Below are positions 37,285 through 48,416 of a DNA stretch of 64,000 bases, one piece after another. Source of the DNA: Taiwanofungus camphoratus (taxonomy: Eukaryota; Basidiomycota; Agaricomycetes; Polyporales; Taiwanofungaceae); the NCBI GenBank assembly GCA_003999685.1, contig CP021224.1, positions 2,108,001 to 2,172,000 on the forward strand. The letters are read 5' to 3'. Within the stretch, counting starts at the first letter, position 1; the number at the start of each line of letters is the position of its first letter. A program made the translations under genes and the position numbers. The notes below the pieces were generated by a model. That model was given only the letters and a program-made list of their open reading frames with translations. It was not told the DNA's origin and did not search any database.

Positions 37285-40024
37285 TCATTGCGGTCCTGAT
37301 GCCGGAAGTTGAAGGGACTGCATGAAGATTTTGTACGTCATCATCTCGTTCTTCTGTGCTTTCATCTGTGCTATCTGAGCACCAAGCGAGGTTGCCACTT
37401 CTAAATTCCCTTGCTTTAAGGCAATATTGAGTTTTTCTGCCCGAGACTTGATGATATGTGATAGGCTGGCCATGTCGTAGAACTCCGTCTTCAGAGGCTG
37501 GACCCATGTGTCAACAAGCTCTGCGTAGTCGGGATGTGTAGAAGCGAACACATCCTGCCTCTCCTTCTCCTGACTGATAAATGCCCATTTGTTTCGGCCG
37601 ATCACATACAAGTTGGGGGATTCCCAGTCAGAGAGATGTCTGAACTGGTGTTTCTCTGGTTCGAATACAGCGCAGAACCACACTAGAACGAAGAAAAATG
37701 ATTCAAGGTCATGACGATAGCAGTGCAGAGGTGGATCTCCCTTCTCCAGTAGATCCAGCGCCATGAAGGGACCTGTGCCAGTACGGTACCGAGGTCGTTT
37801 ACGGGATTGCTCATGTGTTTCACGGACTTCACTGTCGCTGGGGGCTGGTCCATCTTCGACAATGTCCGGTGCATTGTGAGCTACTAGTGGCATTTTGACC
37901 TGTGGTTTAGATTGGCCTTCAGCTTTGTCGCTATCCGCAACCTCTGGATACCCGAAGATGTTATTCTCATCAGGCTTGTCACAGATCTTCGACTGTCTGT
38001 CATCTTCTGCGTAATCCTTTTCTTGAAGTTTGGCCATTGCGAGATCCCAGTCGCACAGGACACCCATAACATCACCATCCTTCCGGTAGAACATGATATT
38101 GCCTGCACTGATGTCACGATGCAGGACTTGTGCTGTCTCCCATACCCAGTGATGCGCTGATTCAAACCAGATTAGCGGTGATTCAATATAATAGCACGAA
38201 AGAAAACATACCGTTCACAACATCGACAAAGACCTTCTTAAATTCATCAACACTGTTCACTTGTTCAAGGGCATCGTATCTCTTCATCACCATCATACGA
38301 AACACCCGCTCCTCGTAGTCCAGAAGGTTTGTCATGTATATTCTTGGCAAATTCATTTCCTTCATGTTCCGTGTGACCGAGCATTTTAGATCGACTACAT
38401 GATCGAGCCACCGCGGTGCATGGGCCTTGAGGTTCCGCCTGATCTTCTTGATGAAGTTGTCTTCCGCTTCTCTCCCCTTCGAAGGCCATGCCAATTTTGC
38501 CACTAGATCGTCTTCACCAAACATAACCTTCGCCGCACCAGTCGCCTTGATCGGTACAACCGCCGTTCCTCTGCCAACCGCTCCAAATTCGGTGATGACT
38601 CTTCGGCTGTCATCGATCTCGAAGACCAGCTTTTCCAACGGTTCGTCGTTCACGTCCGTGGCAAGCTTGTCATCCAGCTCAAGCTTCACGCCGTCGTAGC
38701 TGTCATAAGAGCTCGATGGAAATTTGAGAAATGGACAGATGCCCATACGTGCATGACCAGCCGAGTCCATGGCCGCGAGGTACAGGAGGAGCAGCCGTGA
38801 GTCCTTCCTCAGATCGAACGGCTCAGACTGGACGATTCCCATTCGATCGCCATACCATAGGATCACTTTCGCACCTCGGATCATGCATCCGGTAGCGTAC
38901 GACCGTACGCCGTGAGACAGCAGTTCGTTCATATATTTACCTGCTTGCACTTCGTTATCCGTCAATGCCGGCTGGTTATCAGGGTCGAGCTCTGCGTTGA
39001 TATGTGCTGCCGGTGCAAGACTCATATTGGCATCCTCGTCGCCGTTCGCATGAGACCGAGACCTCTTCGGTCGAGGTTCGACGTCGTCGGAGGCGCTTGC
39101 GGGCCCCTTGCGTTTCGTACCAGATGAGGTTCGACGACTCGCACATGCAACGCTTCTGCTAGGCGTAGCTGTTCTAGGCGTGCAGGCGGAACAAGTTGCC
39201 TGTGAAGAGCCATCAGAGGAAACGAATAAAACGGACTGTCATCTATTTGAGTTCACACCTTTTCAAACGCCACCTTGGACAAGTCAAAATCGGATTCTCG
39301 AACAGGCCCTTCATCTCCACTTTTGACCTCGATGAACCCGAGATACCATTCCCAGTGTTGACATCGTCTGCTTTTGGAAGTCCCGAATGCTAGATCTGGC
39401 TTTAATGCCCGAGTAAAGGGGCCTTTTGCGATGCGTTCTAGACGCGAGAAGTTAATCTTTCCGAGACTTCCGTCAGAGACCGTTGTACGACTTTGCCGCT
39501 GACGACATGTGCCAGAGGTGATCTGGTCGAGGATTTGTTCCAGCATCTTTGACAGCGGGAAATAGCCATCTTTTTCGCGTAGGCACCTCCGATCCCAGTT
39601 CAGGTACTCCATCGGGAATGTGTAGTTTGACATGTCAGGAATGTCGTCAGGTGTAAAGTCCCAAACCGCGCGAATGAACTCGGAGACAGGCATCCCGCGG
39701 TGAACTTTGTCTCTGAAGTGCGCACGGATGTATCGTTTTACGCTGTCATCCATGATATATTCCTCCCCTGTAACGCTATGAATTGCTTCCTGTCTGAGAG
39801 GCGTCTCATGCAACCCCGTATCCGCAAAATTGATATATAATGAGGTTACACATAAGGCAAATATTGTCTTCTATCTTACCTGTCGACAAGGCATTTCGAG
39901 GGGGTGTTCTGGGTACCTCCATACTCAATGTAGGCGTGGGCGCAGATTTACATAATATATCTGGCAGTTTAGCCATGGTGTTCTTTGTCCCAGATTCGTA
40001 GTCGGGGTCGGGAATGTCAGTCAT
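37285..40024 (-). CDS. FunK1 fungal-type protein kinase
   Basis: Member of the large FunK1 kinase family expanded in mushroom-forming fungi; targets unknown. Exons: about 40024-39882 (tentative), about 39813-39259, 39199-38212, 38157-37285. The start reads MTDIPDPDYESGTK. The N-terminal half has RAVWDFTPDDIPDMS, WYLGFIEVKSGDEGP and a basic stretch KRKGPASASDDVEPRPKRS that looks like a nuclear signal. Kinase part: variant Gly-rich/beta region AVVPIKATGAAKVMF, then catalytic loop VLHRDISAGNIMF with HRD Asp, and CDWDLA where DFG would be (a common FunK1 variant), then RTGTGPFMALDLLEKGD and HCYRHDLESFFFVLVWF. Joining exon 1 to exon 2 in frame with a normal intron failed, so the N-terminal 48 residues may belong to a differently spliced exon. 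Confidence 0.85.
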
Positions 40025-41445
40025 TATAATATCGCTTTAGTTGGATGGAGGGGGGTAGTAACGAAAGCGGATCCAAAAAGAATAGAATGAGTATGTTGAA
40101 GACATCATTTCCATTTTGCCTCTTATAAGCAACTAACGGTGGCCAAAGCTTGTATGGCCAGGTGAAGATGTGGCCTGCTCAGTGCTCGCGTTGACTCGCA
40201 TTCCGTGGCTGGACGGAGGACAATGGAAACGCGACCACGTGACCGTATGCTCTCAAGGCGCCCAAAGTCGTTGCGACTGCCAGTGATATTTCAGGACATC
40301 TGCTTACTACCTGAGTCTCAGCGCTCGTCTCGTCCGCCAAACTGGATACACGAGATGTGTGGACAAGTGGCTGGGCGGCCCGAGGAGTGCACGAGAGGCG
40401 AGCGAGTTGCGCCTCGAGGGGGTTCCTGCGAGAGAGAGCGCCGAGCGTGCGAAGTGCGGGGCAATCATACCGCGAATATCGCGCGTCCATTCAGATATCG
40501 GATCGATGCTCATAGTCGCCCGAGCAACTGGAAAGTCGTCTAGAGTGCTGCGCTCGCTGGCTGCGCACCAGCAGAGTCGTAGACACACAGCACAGGCCCG
40601 TCATGCGCCGAGCGAGTGAGCGGACGGGCGGCGGAGTGCGCGCACACATCTGAAAGAACTTCGATTGCTGCTAATATCGCTCGCGACTTCTGACTCTTAT
40701 CATGCGCATGATTTATGTGACTCATTCAGTCCCCAGTACTAATAGTATGACCACCGGCACCTAACACGCTCAATAAACGGCTCTAAATACTAATATACGC
40801 ATAAGATTACACACGAGTAGATGTCCCTGAAACGCAGGGACGCAGAAAGGGGGAACGGAGCGACTAGATGTCGGGGAGGACTGGTGCGGCCGGGGCCCTA
40901 GTGTAGGTCGGGTGTCACGGTAACTGTAAGTGCAAATGCGAGATACAGGGAAAATCGGGCCTCTATGGTGGTATGCTATGCGGCGGGACGGAGGTGGAGA
41001 TGGAGGGTGGCGGTGGATGCAGCGGGATATGCACTATACGAGTCGGAGAGTGGTTCATATCAAGGGAAGAGATGGGGAAAGATAAGATAAGATAAGAAAA
41101 GAGAGAGAGGAGAGAGAAAGGATAAATAAAGGAGAGAAGAAAAGAGCAGGTCCGCGTATGTGTGTGTGGATCGATGGACGTATGCACAAGAGACGGGTGT
41201 GAATTATGTACATTTTCCGGGATCGCGATGGAGGCATTAGCTGGGCACGAGCACGGGCTGGAATGCATGAAGGCAGTGACATGGAGGGGGATGTGGAGAC
41301 GGAAGGGATGTGAGGGCCAATCCCGAAGCCAGAATCGAGAACGCCAAGCCCGTACTCGCAGGCCCAGCGAGCGGCGAGCCGAGCAGCACAGCGCATACAC
41401 CGCCTCCGTTCCCCATACATCCTCTGCCCAACACGAACTCAACAC
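40025..41445. other. Region between FunK1 and the tandem array
   Basis: No gene supported. It holds the FunK1 promoter, the inverted copy of array sequence at about 40,316-40,640, and a purine-rich stretch at 41,060-41,155 with a GATAA run (GATAAGATAAGATAAG near 41,080). Confidence 0.55.
40316..40640. repeat. Inverted copy of a segment that recurs in each array unit
   Basis: On the plus strand this segment matches the minus strand of 43,660-44,030. For example, GCGAATATCGCGCGTCCATT here corresponds to AATGGACGCGCGATATTCGC there, and both contain the GATCGATGCTCATAGTCGCC-type stretch in opposite orientation. The same segment lies at about 52,500-52,850 and 61,380-61,730 in the other units. 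The two inverted copies flank the first RVSF gene. Confidence 0.75.
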
Positions 41446-43422
41446 TCAGCACTTGGCCGGCATCCCCTCCCTCCGCCGCCTCAGACTTGGTCGTAACATA
41501 CCCTCCATCTCCACCCCCGCCTCCTTACCTCCCTGCGTCATGTTCTCGATCCGCACCTCCTCTACCTCCGACAGCATCTGCGTCAATGCCCCGTGCTTTA
41601 CCACCACGCCCATGCTTGGCTCGACAAGCTCGCTTGTTGTGATGGTAGTGGCAGAGGTTGTCGTTGTAGCTGCCGTACAACCAGCGCCTCCAACCATCAG
41701 CCCCAGCCCCAGCCCCAGCCCTACACCTGCGCCCTGCCCACCAGCCAACGTGGAGACAGGCGCGCCGGCTGGGGTGGGTGGGTACAGCGAGAACGGCGAT
41801 GGTGGAGCCAGCGCGGGGGATGGCAGCGCCCGCAGCGCAAGCGTGCGTGGAGGCAACGCGAACGCGACGAGCGTCGGGGACCGCGGAGACCGTGGCGAAC
41901 GAGGGGACAAGGGCGACGTGGGCGACGGGTACAGCGCAGACAGCGGCGGCGTCGCACCAGGCCCGCTGCGGATGCCGCCCGGTGAGAAGTACTCGGTGCT
42001 CTCAACCACCCTCTTGTCCTTCACCACGCCCGCCTGCGCGAAATAGCCTCCGCCGGGCGACCGCACGCGGATTTGCTCGTCCCCGGCATTGGTGAGAGCA
42101 GGCGTGTCGCTCTCGGGCTCTGACGCGACGTCCGTATCTGTCGTGTCCGTCGACATGTCCGTCTCGGTGTCTGGCTCGGTGTCGCTCGCCGACACGGAAG
42201 AGGGCGGCGGAGAGCTGGGCGTGTGCAAGGGCGAGGACGGAGTTGTTGGAGGAGACATGGGGATCGTCGAGTGCGAGGCAGCCTCTGGCATGGTCAGCCG
42301 CTGACTCTCACACGGCTCCCCAGCACCAGGCACCAGCTCGCCAGCCTCGGGCGCGTCCATGAGCCGGACGAACATCATGTTGAGCCGCTGCTTAGGCGGG
42401 GGGGCAGGCATGGACTGCGGCTCGGGGAGGCGTGGGGGTGTCTCCTGCACTGGAAGCAGCGGCAGGAATGCGAATGTACGCGACAGGCGCGACGGCGTGA
42501 GCGTCGGCGTCGGGGGAGATGGCGGAGTGGCGTCGGTGGACGAGCCGGACGGTGTGCGGACGTGAATCTCCGGGATGGGGAGCCGAGTCGGTGATGGTGC
42601 GAGCGAAGTAGCGGCCATATCGGGCTGCAATGGCGGAGAACGCGGAGGAGACGGCTCCGGCTCCGGCTCCGGCTCAGAGGGAGTGTCAAGCAGAGGCAGG
42701 AGACGGATGGGGACGGCGTCGAGGTACGGCAGGATGGCCGGATCGACCGCTTCGGGGTCTGCCCGACGATTCTTCCAGCGCGCGGGCGTGTGCGACGGCT
42801 GTGTGGCGAAGCGCGAGTACGGGAACGACGGCGAGTGGCTGGGGGATGGGTCTGGAGGGGCCGGTGGAAGGGACGTCGTGAACGGTTGGCGTGGCGTGGG
42901 GCAGGGAGCGGTGCGGGGAAGACACAGCCGCAGCTGCTTGAGCTCGAGAACGTCCCTGTAGAGCGACAAGGTGTTAGCGTCCAGCATTAAGTAACGGCGG
43001 AGAAACGGAGACCCTCCGCCAGTGGGATCAGGCACAACCGATGCAGCGCAGGAACACTGGCTGACAACGGTCATCCATGACGTCGTCCGAGCCCTTGCCC
43101 GATTAGGCAACTCTCCCAGTCCTGCGCGCACACACGACTGCGCTCGAACGCTGCGAGACAAAAAAAAAAAAAGGCACACGCACTGGTAAGACAGCCTCGG
43201 CGTTACCGGCGCAGGCGAGCGATCCCACTCGTCTGCCTCGTGCACCTCCTCCAGCGCCTCTTCCCCGCAGAACGACACCCGCTTCTGCATCCCCATCCCC
43301 TCCCGTCCTGGTGGCGGTGGACTGGGCGACCCCCGCCCGCACTCGGACCCGCTCGGCGTCGACGCTTCGCTCACGTCCGGCGTCAGCGGCGGGGTCGTCT
43401 TGAGGCAGCTCTTCCGCGGCAT
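41446..43422 (-). CDS. Ser/Pro-rich protein with RVSF (PP1-docking type) motif, array copy 1
   Basis: Two exons, 43422-43184 and 42955-41446, 582 aa; the 228-nt intron is long for this genome and has a 12-T run near its donor. Start MPRKSCLKTTPPLTPDVSEA. Conserved core: KRVSFCGEEALEEVHEADEW then DRSPAPVTPRLSYQ, joined across the intron to DVLELKQLRLCLP; this matches a basidiomycete family I recall with KRV-F, ADEWDR and SYQD-LELK blocks. Later PAILPYLDAVPIRLLPLL and SRTFAFLPLLPVQETPP are short hydrophobic motifs within otherwise disordered sequence. KRVSF fits the RVxF docking motif for protein phosphatase 1. This copy has a C-terminus (SELVEPSMGVVVKHGALTQM onward) that the other copies lack. 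Function is unknown; the phosphatase link is inference. Confidence 0.75.
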   Translation of the reverse strand: MPRKSCLKTTPPLTPDVSEASTPSGSECGRGSPSPPPPGREGMGMQKRVSFCGEEALEEVHEADEWDRSPAPVTPRLSYQCVCLFFFLSRSVRAQSCVRAGLGELPNRARARTTSWMTVVSQCSCAASVVPDPTGGGSPFLRRYLMLDANTLSLYRDVLELKQLRLCLPRTAPCPTPRQPFTTSLPPAPPDPSPSHSPSFPYSRFATQPSHTPARWKNRRADPEAVDPAILPYLDAVPIRLLPLLDTPSEPEPEPEPSPPRSPPLQPDMAATSLAPSPTRLPIPEIHVRTPSGSSTDATPPSPPTPTLTPSRLSRTFAFLPLLPVQETPPRLPEPQSMPAPPPKQRLNMMFVRLMDAPEAGELVPGAGEPCESQRLTMPEAASHSTIPMSPPTTPSSPLHTPSSPPPSSVSASDTEPDTETDMSTDTTDTDVASEPESDTPALTNAGDEQIRVRSPGGGYFAQAGVVKDKRVVESTEYFSPGGIRSGPGATPPLSALYPSPTSPLSPRSPRSPRSPTLVAFALPPRTLALRALPSPALAPPSPFSLYPPTPAGAPVSTLAGGQGAGVGLGLGLGLMVGGAGCTAATTTTSATTITTSELVEPSMGVVVKHGALTQMLSEVEEVRIENMTQGGKEAGVEMEGMLRPSLRRRREGMPAKC

Positions 43423-44529
43423 CTCGGCGTGTTCGTCGCTAGCCTGGCAAATTCGTCGGGTGTCAGCGCCAGCGTGTGTGGTGGGTAGAGTGACGGGAGG
43501 GCAGGAGAGGGCCAGTCGTAGAGTCGCCTTGTAATGTAGAAAGCAGCTGTCTCACACCGAAAGGGGCCCCGCCGGAAGCAATGCTGCCAAATTATTGGCC
43601 TGCCCAGTCACGTGACTAGCCGTCTTTTATCGCGCAGGAAGGATCCGGGATGAGAGAGCGCCCGCCCGCCACACCGCCGCCCGCTCGCTCACTCGGCGCG
43701 CTCGAAATTCGTCCGCGTGACGAGCGCAGGGCCCGCTTCGGTGCTGTGTCTGCGACTCTGCTCATGTGCTGTGGACACTTGCACGACGAGCGCAATACCT
43801 CGACGACTTTCCAGTTGCTCGGGCGACTATGAGCATCGATCCGATATCTGAATGGACGCGCGATATTCGCGGTATGACGGCCCCGCACTTCGCACGCTCA
43901 GCGCGCTCTCTGCCAGGAACCCCCTCGAGGCGCAACTCGCTCTCCTCTCGTTCACATCGCGGGCCGCTCAGCCGCTCAGTATTCCGGCAGCTTGGAGTCC
44001 AGTCTGGCAGACGAGACGAGCGCCGAGACTGGGATAGCAGTTGCGCTTTCTCGATCCACCACCGGCATCCTGGGCTACAGTGCCCGCTGTCCATGTCGAT
44101 TTCCGCATACGCTGCGCTTGGTGCGCTCGTGCCATCTCTTCCGCTCTGACGGTCATATGCACGTGCCGTGTGCGCTGTTCCCGATGCCCGTACAACTCAT
44201 GCTTCGAGCGTAGTGGTGCGTGAGTTCCACCATGCAGGGCGCGCTCGCGCCTGTCTTCCTCCTCACAGGCTTGTGCTGGTCGGTCCACTGCACCCTCTGA
44301 GCGCCGTGAGCACTCGCCACTCATCACCGGGGGCGCGTTGCTGCGCTCACAGCGCCCCTGCCGATCTCCTCGCTCTTGACGCTCTGGCACTGGCCGCACG
44401 AACTCGACCCCTTGCCGTTCCCATCCCCCACTTCTCACGCTCGATCTCCTCAACCTGGAACTCGCTCGTCTCGCGTGCACACTTGGGTCGTCGAGAAGCT
44501 GCCAGGTACCCAACGCGACCGGAACGAAC
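43423..44529. other. Intergenic part of array unit 1
   Basis: GC-rich, overlapping frames on all strands; none shows a motif. Contains the segment whose inverted copy lies at about 40.3-40.6 kb. Probably the shared upstream region of the minus-strand RVSF gene and the small plus-strand gene. The equivalent stretches are 52,267-53,413 and 61,146-62,292. Confidence 0.5.
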
Positions 44530-44910
44530 ATGCGCGCAGTGCCTCGAGACGCTCGTGCACGCCCCAGGACTTGGGTGCGTATTCAGACCGTCTTCTGGAG
44601 CCTTGGGTCTGGACAACGACGCAGGGTGTCGGGATGGGCTTTACTGGTAAGCGTCCTCTTCCGTATCGAGTGCTGACAGTGCCCCGCCCACATCCAGTCA
44701 TCCACGGCTCGCGACTGGCAACCACCTCCTACCGAGCACGTTCGCGAACTGCGCGCGCGGACCTCGCCTCGCATCACCCTCGACTTCCACGCTGACGATT
44801 TCCAGCCTCGCGCAGAGTATCCGCCTGCGCCTTTCCGGCAGGCCGATGACGAGGGGCAGTTGATGCGAATGCCCGGCATGACACGGCCGTGGTTGGGTGT
44901 GTGCCGCTAG
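44530..44910 (+). CDS. Small two-exon ORF in array unit 1, unknown function
   Basis: Exons 44530-44646 and 44698-44910, 109 aa; upstream exons cannot be excluded. Exon 1 reads MRAVPRDARARPRTWVRIQT then VFWSLGSGQ. Exon 2 reads TARDWQPPPTEHVRELRART and then DFHADDFQPRAEYPPAPFRQ, ADDEGQLMRMPGMTRPWLGV, which has the residue balance of a real protein. The intron has good GTAAGC donor, GCTGAC branch and CCAG acceptor. In units 2 and 3, exon 1 is 4 nt longer and the acceptor region adds 14 nt, together 18, so frame is kept across the splice; this supports real coding. I do not recognise the family. Confidence 0.45.
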
Positions 44911-46690
44911 GTACGTAACGTCGATCTTGCTTTCCCTCGGCTCGCTAGGCCTCGCTCTTGGCCGATTTTGACGGTGAGGACTCGCACAGCCGTCTCCGCC
45001 GCCCGCGAGGCACTCGTACTGGCCGTACCGACGCTGCCCGCAGCTGGTCCCCGCTCGCCGTTCCACGTGCGTTTGGCCAGTTGCCTGGCAACGGCTATCC
45101 TGCCTTGCCTGCTCGCGGACTCGATTCGCTTGCGCACAGGGCAGGGTCGAGCTCGTCGCGGTTTCCCATATACAGCCATGGGGAAGCTGCATAGCCGACG
45201 CTGCGCGCTGTATGAGCGGCGAGCACCTCGGCGTGCTCGAGGATTGGGGGGCGGACGGGGATGCGTCTTTCCTCCCCGAATCTCGGCGCTGAACGCGGCG
45301 CGAGTGCCGCAACGCAACGCACCGCACCGCACCGCACCGCACCACGACCGAAAGTGTAACTACGGTACGGTACTCGGTTATTCTTAATAATACTGCCCCC
45401 GCCTCCTCCACGCTTTTGTGCCCGCCCTGCCAACGGGGCCACTCACGCCACGAGCCCGATGTCTGGGACGTTCTGAACGGCAGTGTGAGTTTAGCGGCGG
45501 ACCAACTCAAACGAATCGGTACGTACCTGTGATGCGCGAAGGGGAGAGATATAACGCGATGAAGGGCGAGCGGTCGATGGTGCTGGTGCCCTCGCCACCG
45601 TGACGATCATGCGACGGCGAGCGCAGTCAAGCCACTCGACCGCATCACGAACGGGGGGGGAGCATGGTGGAGGAGCGCTGCAGGTAGGTAGCAGGCATGT
45701 CAGTACATAGGTTGGCGGAAATATAGGTACGTTCCCTACCTCATTCATCGACGGTGAACGGCGTGCCTTCTCTGGTGGGCCGGCCTTGTAAATGCCCAGC
45801 GTGACGACATCGCCGTGGTTGGATGTGCCACTGCTGGGTATGCAACGTCAGCCTTGCTTCCAACCGACTCTGGAGCTCGCTGAGCCCTGCTCCTAGCCGA
45901 TTTCAACAACATTGAGGATCCACACTCACACAGCCGTCTCCGACCACTGTCTCCGACACACTCATGCTGGCCATACCGACGCTACCCGGAGCTGGTCCCC
46001 GCTCGCCGTTGCCCTAGCAGCGGCTGTCCTGCCTGCTCGGCGACTCGATTCGCTTGCGAACAGCGTAGAGTCGAGCTTGTCGCGGTATCCCACTCAGCCA
46101 AGGGGAAGCTGCATAGCCGATGCGAGCACCTCAGTGCGCTCGAGGGAGGAATGGGGGATGGACGGGTTCACCATGCCCGTCTCTCCTTCCCCAAATCTCA
46201 GCGCTGGGTCCCAGCTAGCCGAGAACGAACGGGCTGCGAGTGCCGCAACGCACCGCCCAGCGCACACGACCACGTCCAAGAGCGTAACTACGGTACGGTA
46301 ATCCAACATCTTTATAATACTGCCACCGCCTCCTCCTCGTCCCTCCACGCTTTTGCGCCCGCCCGCCCTACCAGCGGCCAGCGGAGCTATGAGCGCGATG
46401 TCTGAATTCAGCGGCGGGCCAACTCAACCGAACCGGTACATACATGTGATGCCCGAAGCAGAGAGATGAAGCGATGGAGAGCGAGGCAAAGGGTGAGCGG
46501 TCAATGGCGCTGGCACCCTCACGAATGTGCACAGATGTTCACGGACAGCGAGCGCAGTCAAACGACTTGACCGCATCGTGAACGGGGCATGGTGAGGCAC
46601 CAGAGGTAGGCAGCAGGCACGTCAGCACGTAGATTGACAGAAATCAAGGTACGTTCCCTACCTATCATAACCTGTGAACAGCTCGCGAAG
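44884..46690. repeat. Nested tandem duplication of about 0.9 kb inside the unit
   Basis: Segments 44,884-45,766 and 45,811-46,690 are diverged copies. Shared anchors in order: CCGTGGTTGG, CACAGCCGTCTCCG, AGCTGGTCCCCGCTCGCCGT, GGGGAAGCTGCATAGCCGA, AACTACGGTACGGTA, ACCGGTACGTAC-like, and GTACGTTCCCTACCT. Units 2 and 3 have the same pair (about 53,789-54,654 with 54,691-55,533, and from 62,668). The first copy overlaps the end of the small plus-strand gene. Confidence 0.8.
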
Positions 46691-48416
46691 CGCATGGTGG
46701 CGGAAGTGTTGGCATCATCGAGGTAAGCCTGATCGAGAAAAGAGAGGGAAACCACAGGTAACGGGAGGAAGAGAGAGAGAACAGCAGCGAGAACACCCAC
46801 CGATTTATACCCCCAATCCTCCGCCTCGTCCCCAGTCTGCTGACCCAACCCTCCATCATCCGCGCATCAATCAGGCGAAATGAATATCCACCGAGGCTAC
46901 GCGAGAACGGAGGCGAGAGACGAGAGACGAGAGACGAGAAACGCCGCCCGTCTCACATTCGCTTGCGCAGCGTTCCTGCATGGCTCTCGTAATCCCGCCA
47001 GAGGCTACACGGGCGGTGCCCCAGCGATGGTGAGCTGTCCATGCTTGGGTTGGCACTTGCAGGGATGACGGGTGGAAGTGACTGCTGCATTCTGTAGCGT
47101 CAGCGTCGGAAGGGGCAACGGAGAATGGGGTGCGGGAAGGACACACGGGAGACGAGAATTTGCATGTACGTACCCGATCAGACCAAGCGCAATCGCTAGC
47201 GAACCTTCGCTACAAGCGAAATGAGTGGAAGATGTTTCCTCCCGCTGGAATTTGTCCAATTATGGAGAAACACACCATATCTGTGAAATGAGCACTGCGA
47301 GATGAGAGTTCACGCACCCGGAAGGAGAGATGAGTGCATCCCCATACTCACACAGTCGAGATTCCAAAAAGGCTGGAAGCTTCATCCAGGTCTGCAACGA
47401 CAAACCTTCCGGTGCAGTACAGAGAACTGCGCCACGCCACTGGCACTGCCTGAAGGATGTTCCAGTGGTGCAGGATTCTATGAAAGGGTAAGAATAGCTG
47501 AGACACTTTGGCGAGGATACATCACGCAAAAGTAACGTACCGTTGCGAGCGCGAACCTTCGCGTACCTCAGCGGTGGCTATTACGCGTGGAAGTTTGTAT
47601 TTCGAAAATACGAAATGACGCGGCTGGGTAAATTCGCCCGTATCTCGGAATCTTTGTGACAGTGATGATGAGTACACGGAGCTCACAAAGGAACAACCTG
47701 ACAACAATGGGTGTCATGTCAGGAATACTGCTGTCAGTAGGCACAAGGTCTCGTTGCAATTCATGTTAATGGATGGGGAGCTCTCCGTTGTAGCCTAAAT
47801 GGAATAAATATCTAGGATTGTAAGGACAGGAGCACGAAAAACGGCAACAAACGAAAATGAACAGCACGCGCACTTACCTCAATTGTGAAGATCTTGTCCT
47901 TCGACTTCGAATATCCGTCACAATAATAAATCACTCACCCTAAGATGGGACTTGAAGTCACGGCAAAGCCAATGAGGGACTCCCGGATGTGACGTGGATC
48001 TGGGATCGTCGCTGATTAGATTGCCCCAGAGAGTGCGAGCAAACGAGTGTCAATTCCAGTTCGTACACCGACGTTCTGCAGTTTCATGCTTGAAATTAGA
48101 CCAAGGACATGCATACGGCCCCAACTCAGTCAGTAAATTGTAGCACACTGCACACGTGGGCATATGTAATTCAATAGACCGTTCCATTCCATTCACGTTG
48201 CGATTAGTATACAAAGATTTGAGACCAGAGGATCGAGCTTTGTGCGATGAGAAGGCTCAATGAAATGCTCGAGATTGACCAATCAGCCTTGTATGCTCAC
48301 AGACAATTGGATGTACGACTTGAACTTGACATCAGGTTGGTTGTGGGCTGACACTCTGGGCTGCTAGCACATTCATGAACTCCAGGACATACTTTTTTGC
48401 AGTTCTACTATGTCAA
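46691..48416. other. Unit interior with possible decayed minus-strand exons
   Basis: No gene could be built. Some minus-strand stretches look coding, such as AWRSSLYCTGRFVVADLDEA near 47,400 and NGMERSIELHMPTCAVCYNL near 48,170, with an intron-like GTACGA..CCCAG at about 48,000-48,060, but they could not be chained. Equivalent sequence in unit 2 is nearly the same, with matching frames. Confidence 0.3.

Noticed and set aside
41162-43000. Long plus-strand frames opposite the RVSF gene (294, 142, 130, 128 codons)
   Set aside because: They are shadows: the GC-rich Ser/Pro coding of the minus strand leaves the other frames open. The minus frame carries the family motifs and in-frame indels.
44698-45510. 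270-codon minus-strand frame in unit 1 and its 136-160 codon versions in units 2 and 3
   Set aside because: Arg/Ser/Cys-rich, several overlapping frames of equal length, and it runs through the nested repeat and the antisense of the small plus-strand gene. Typical GC-rich shadow.
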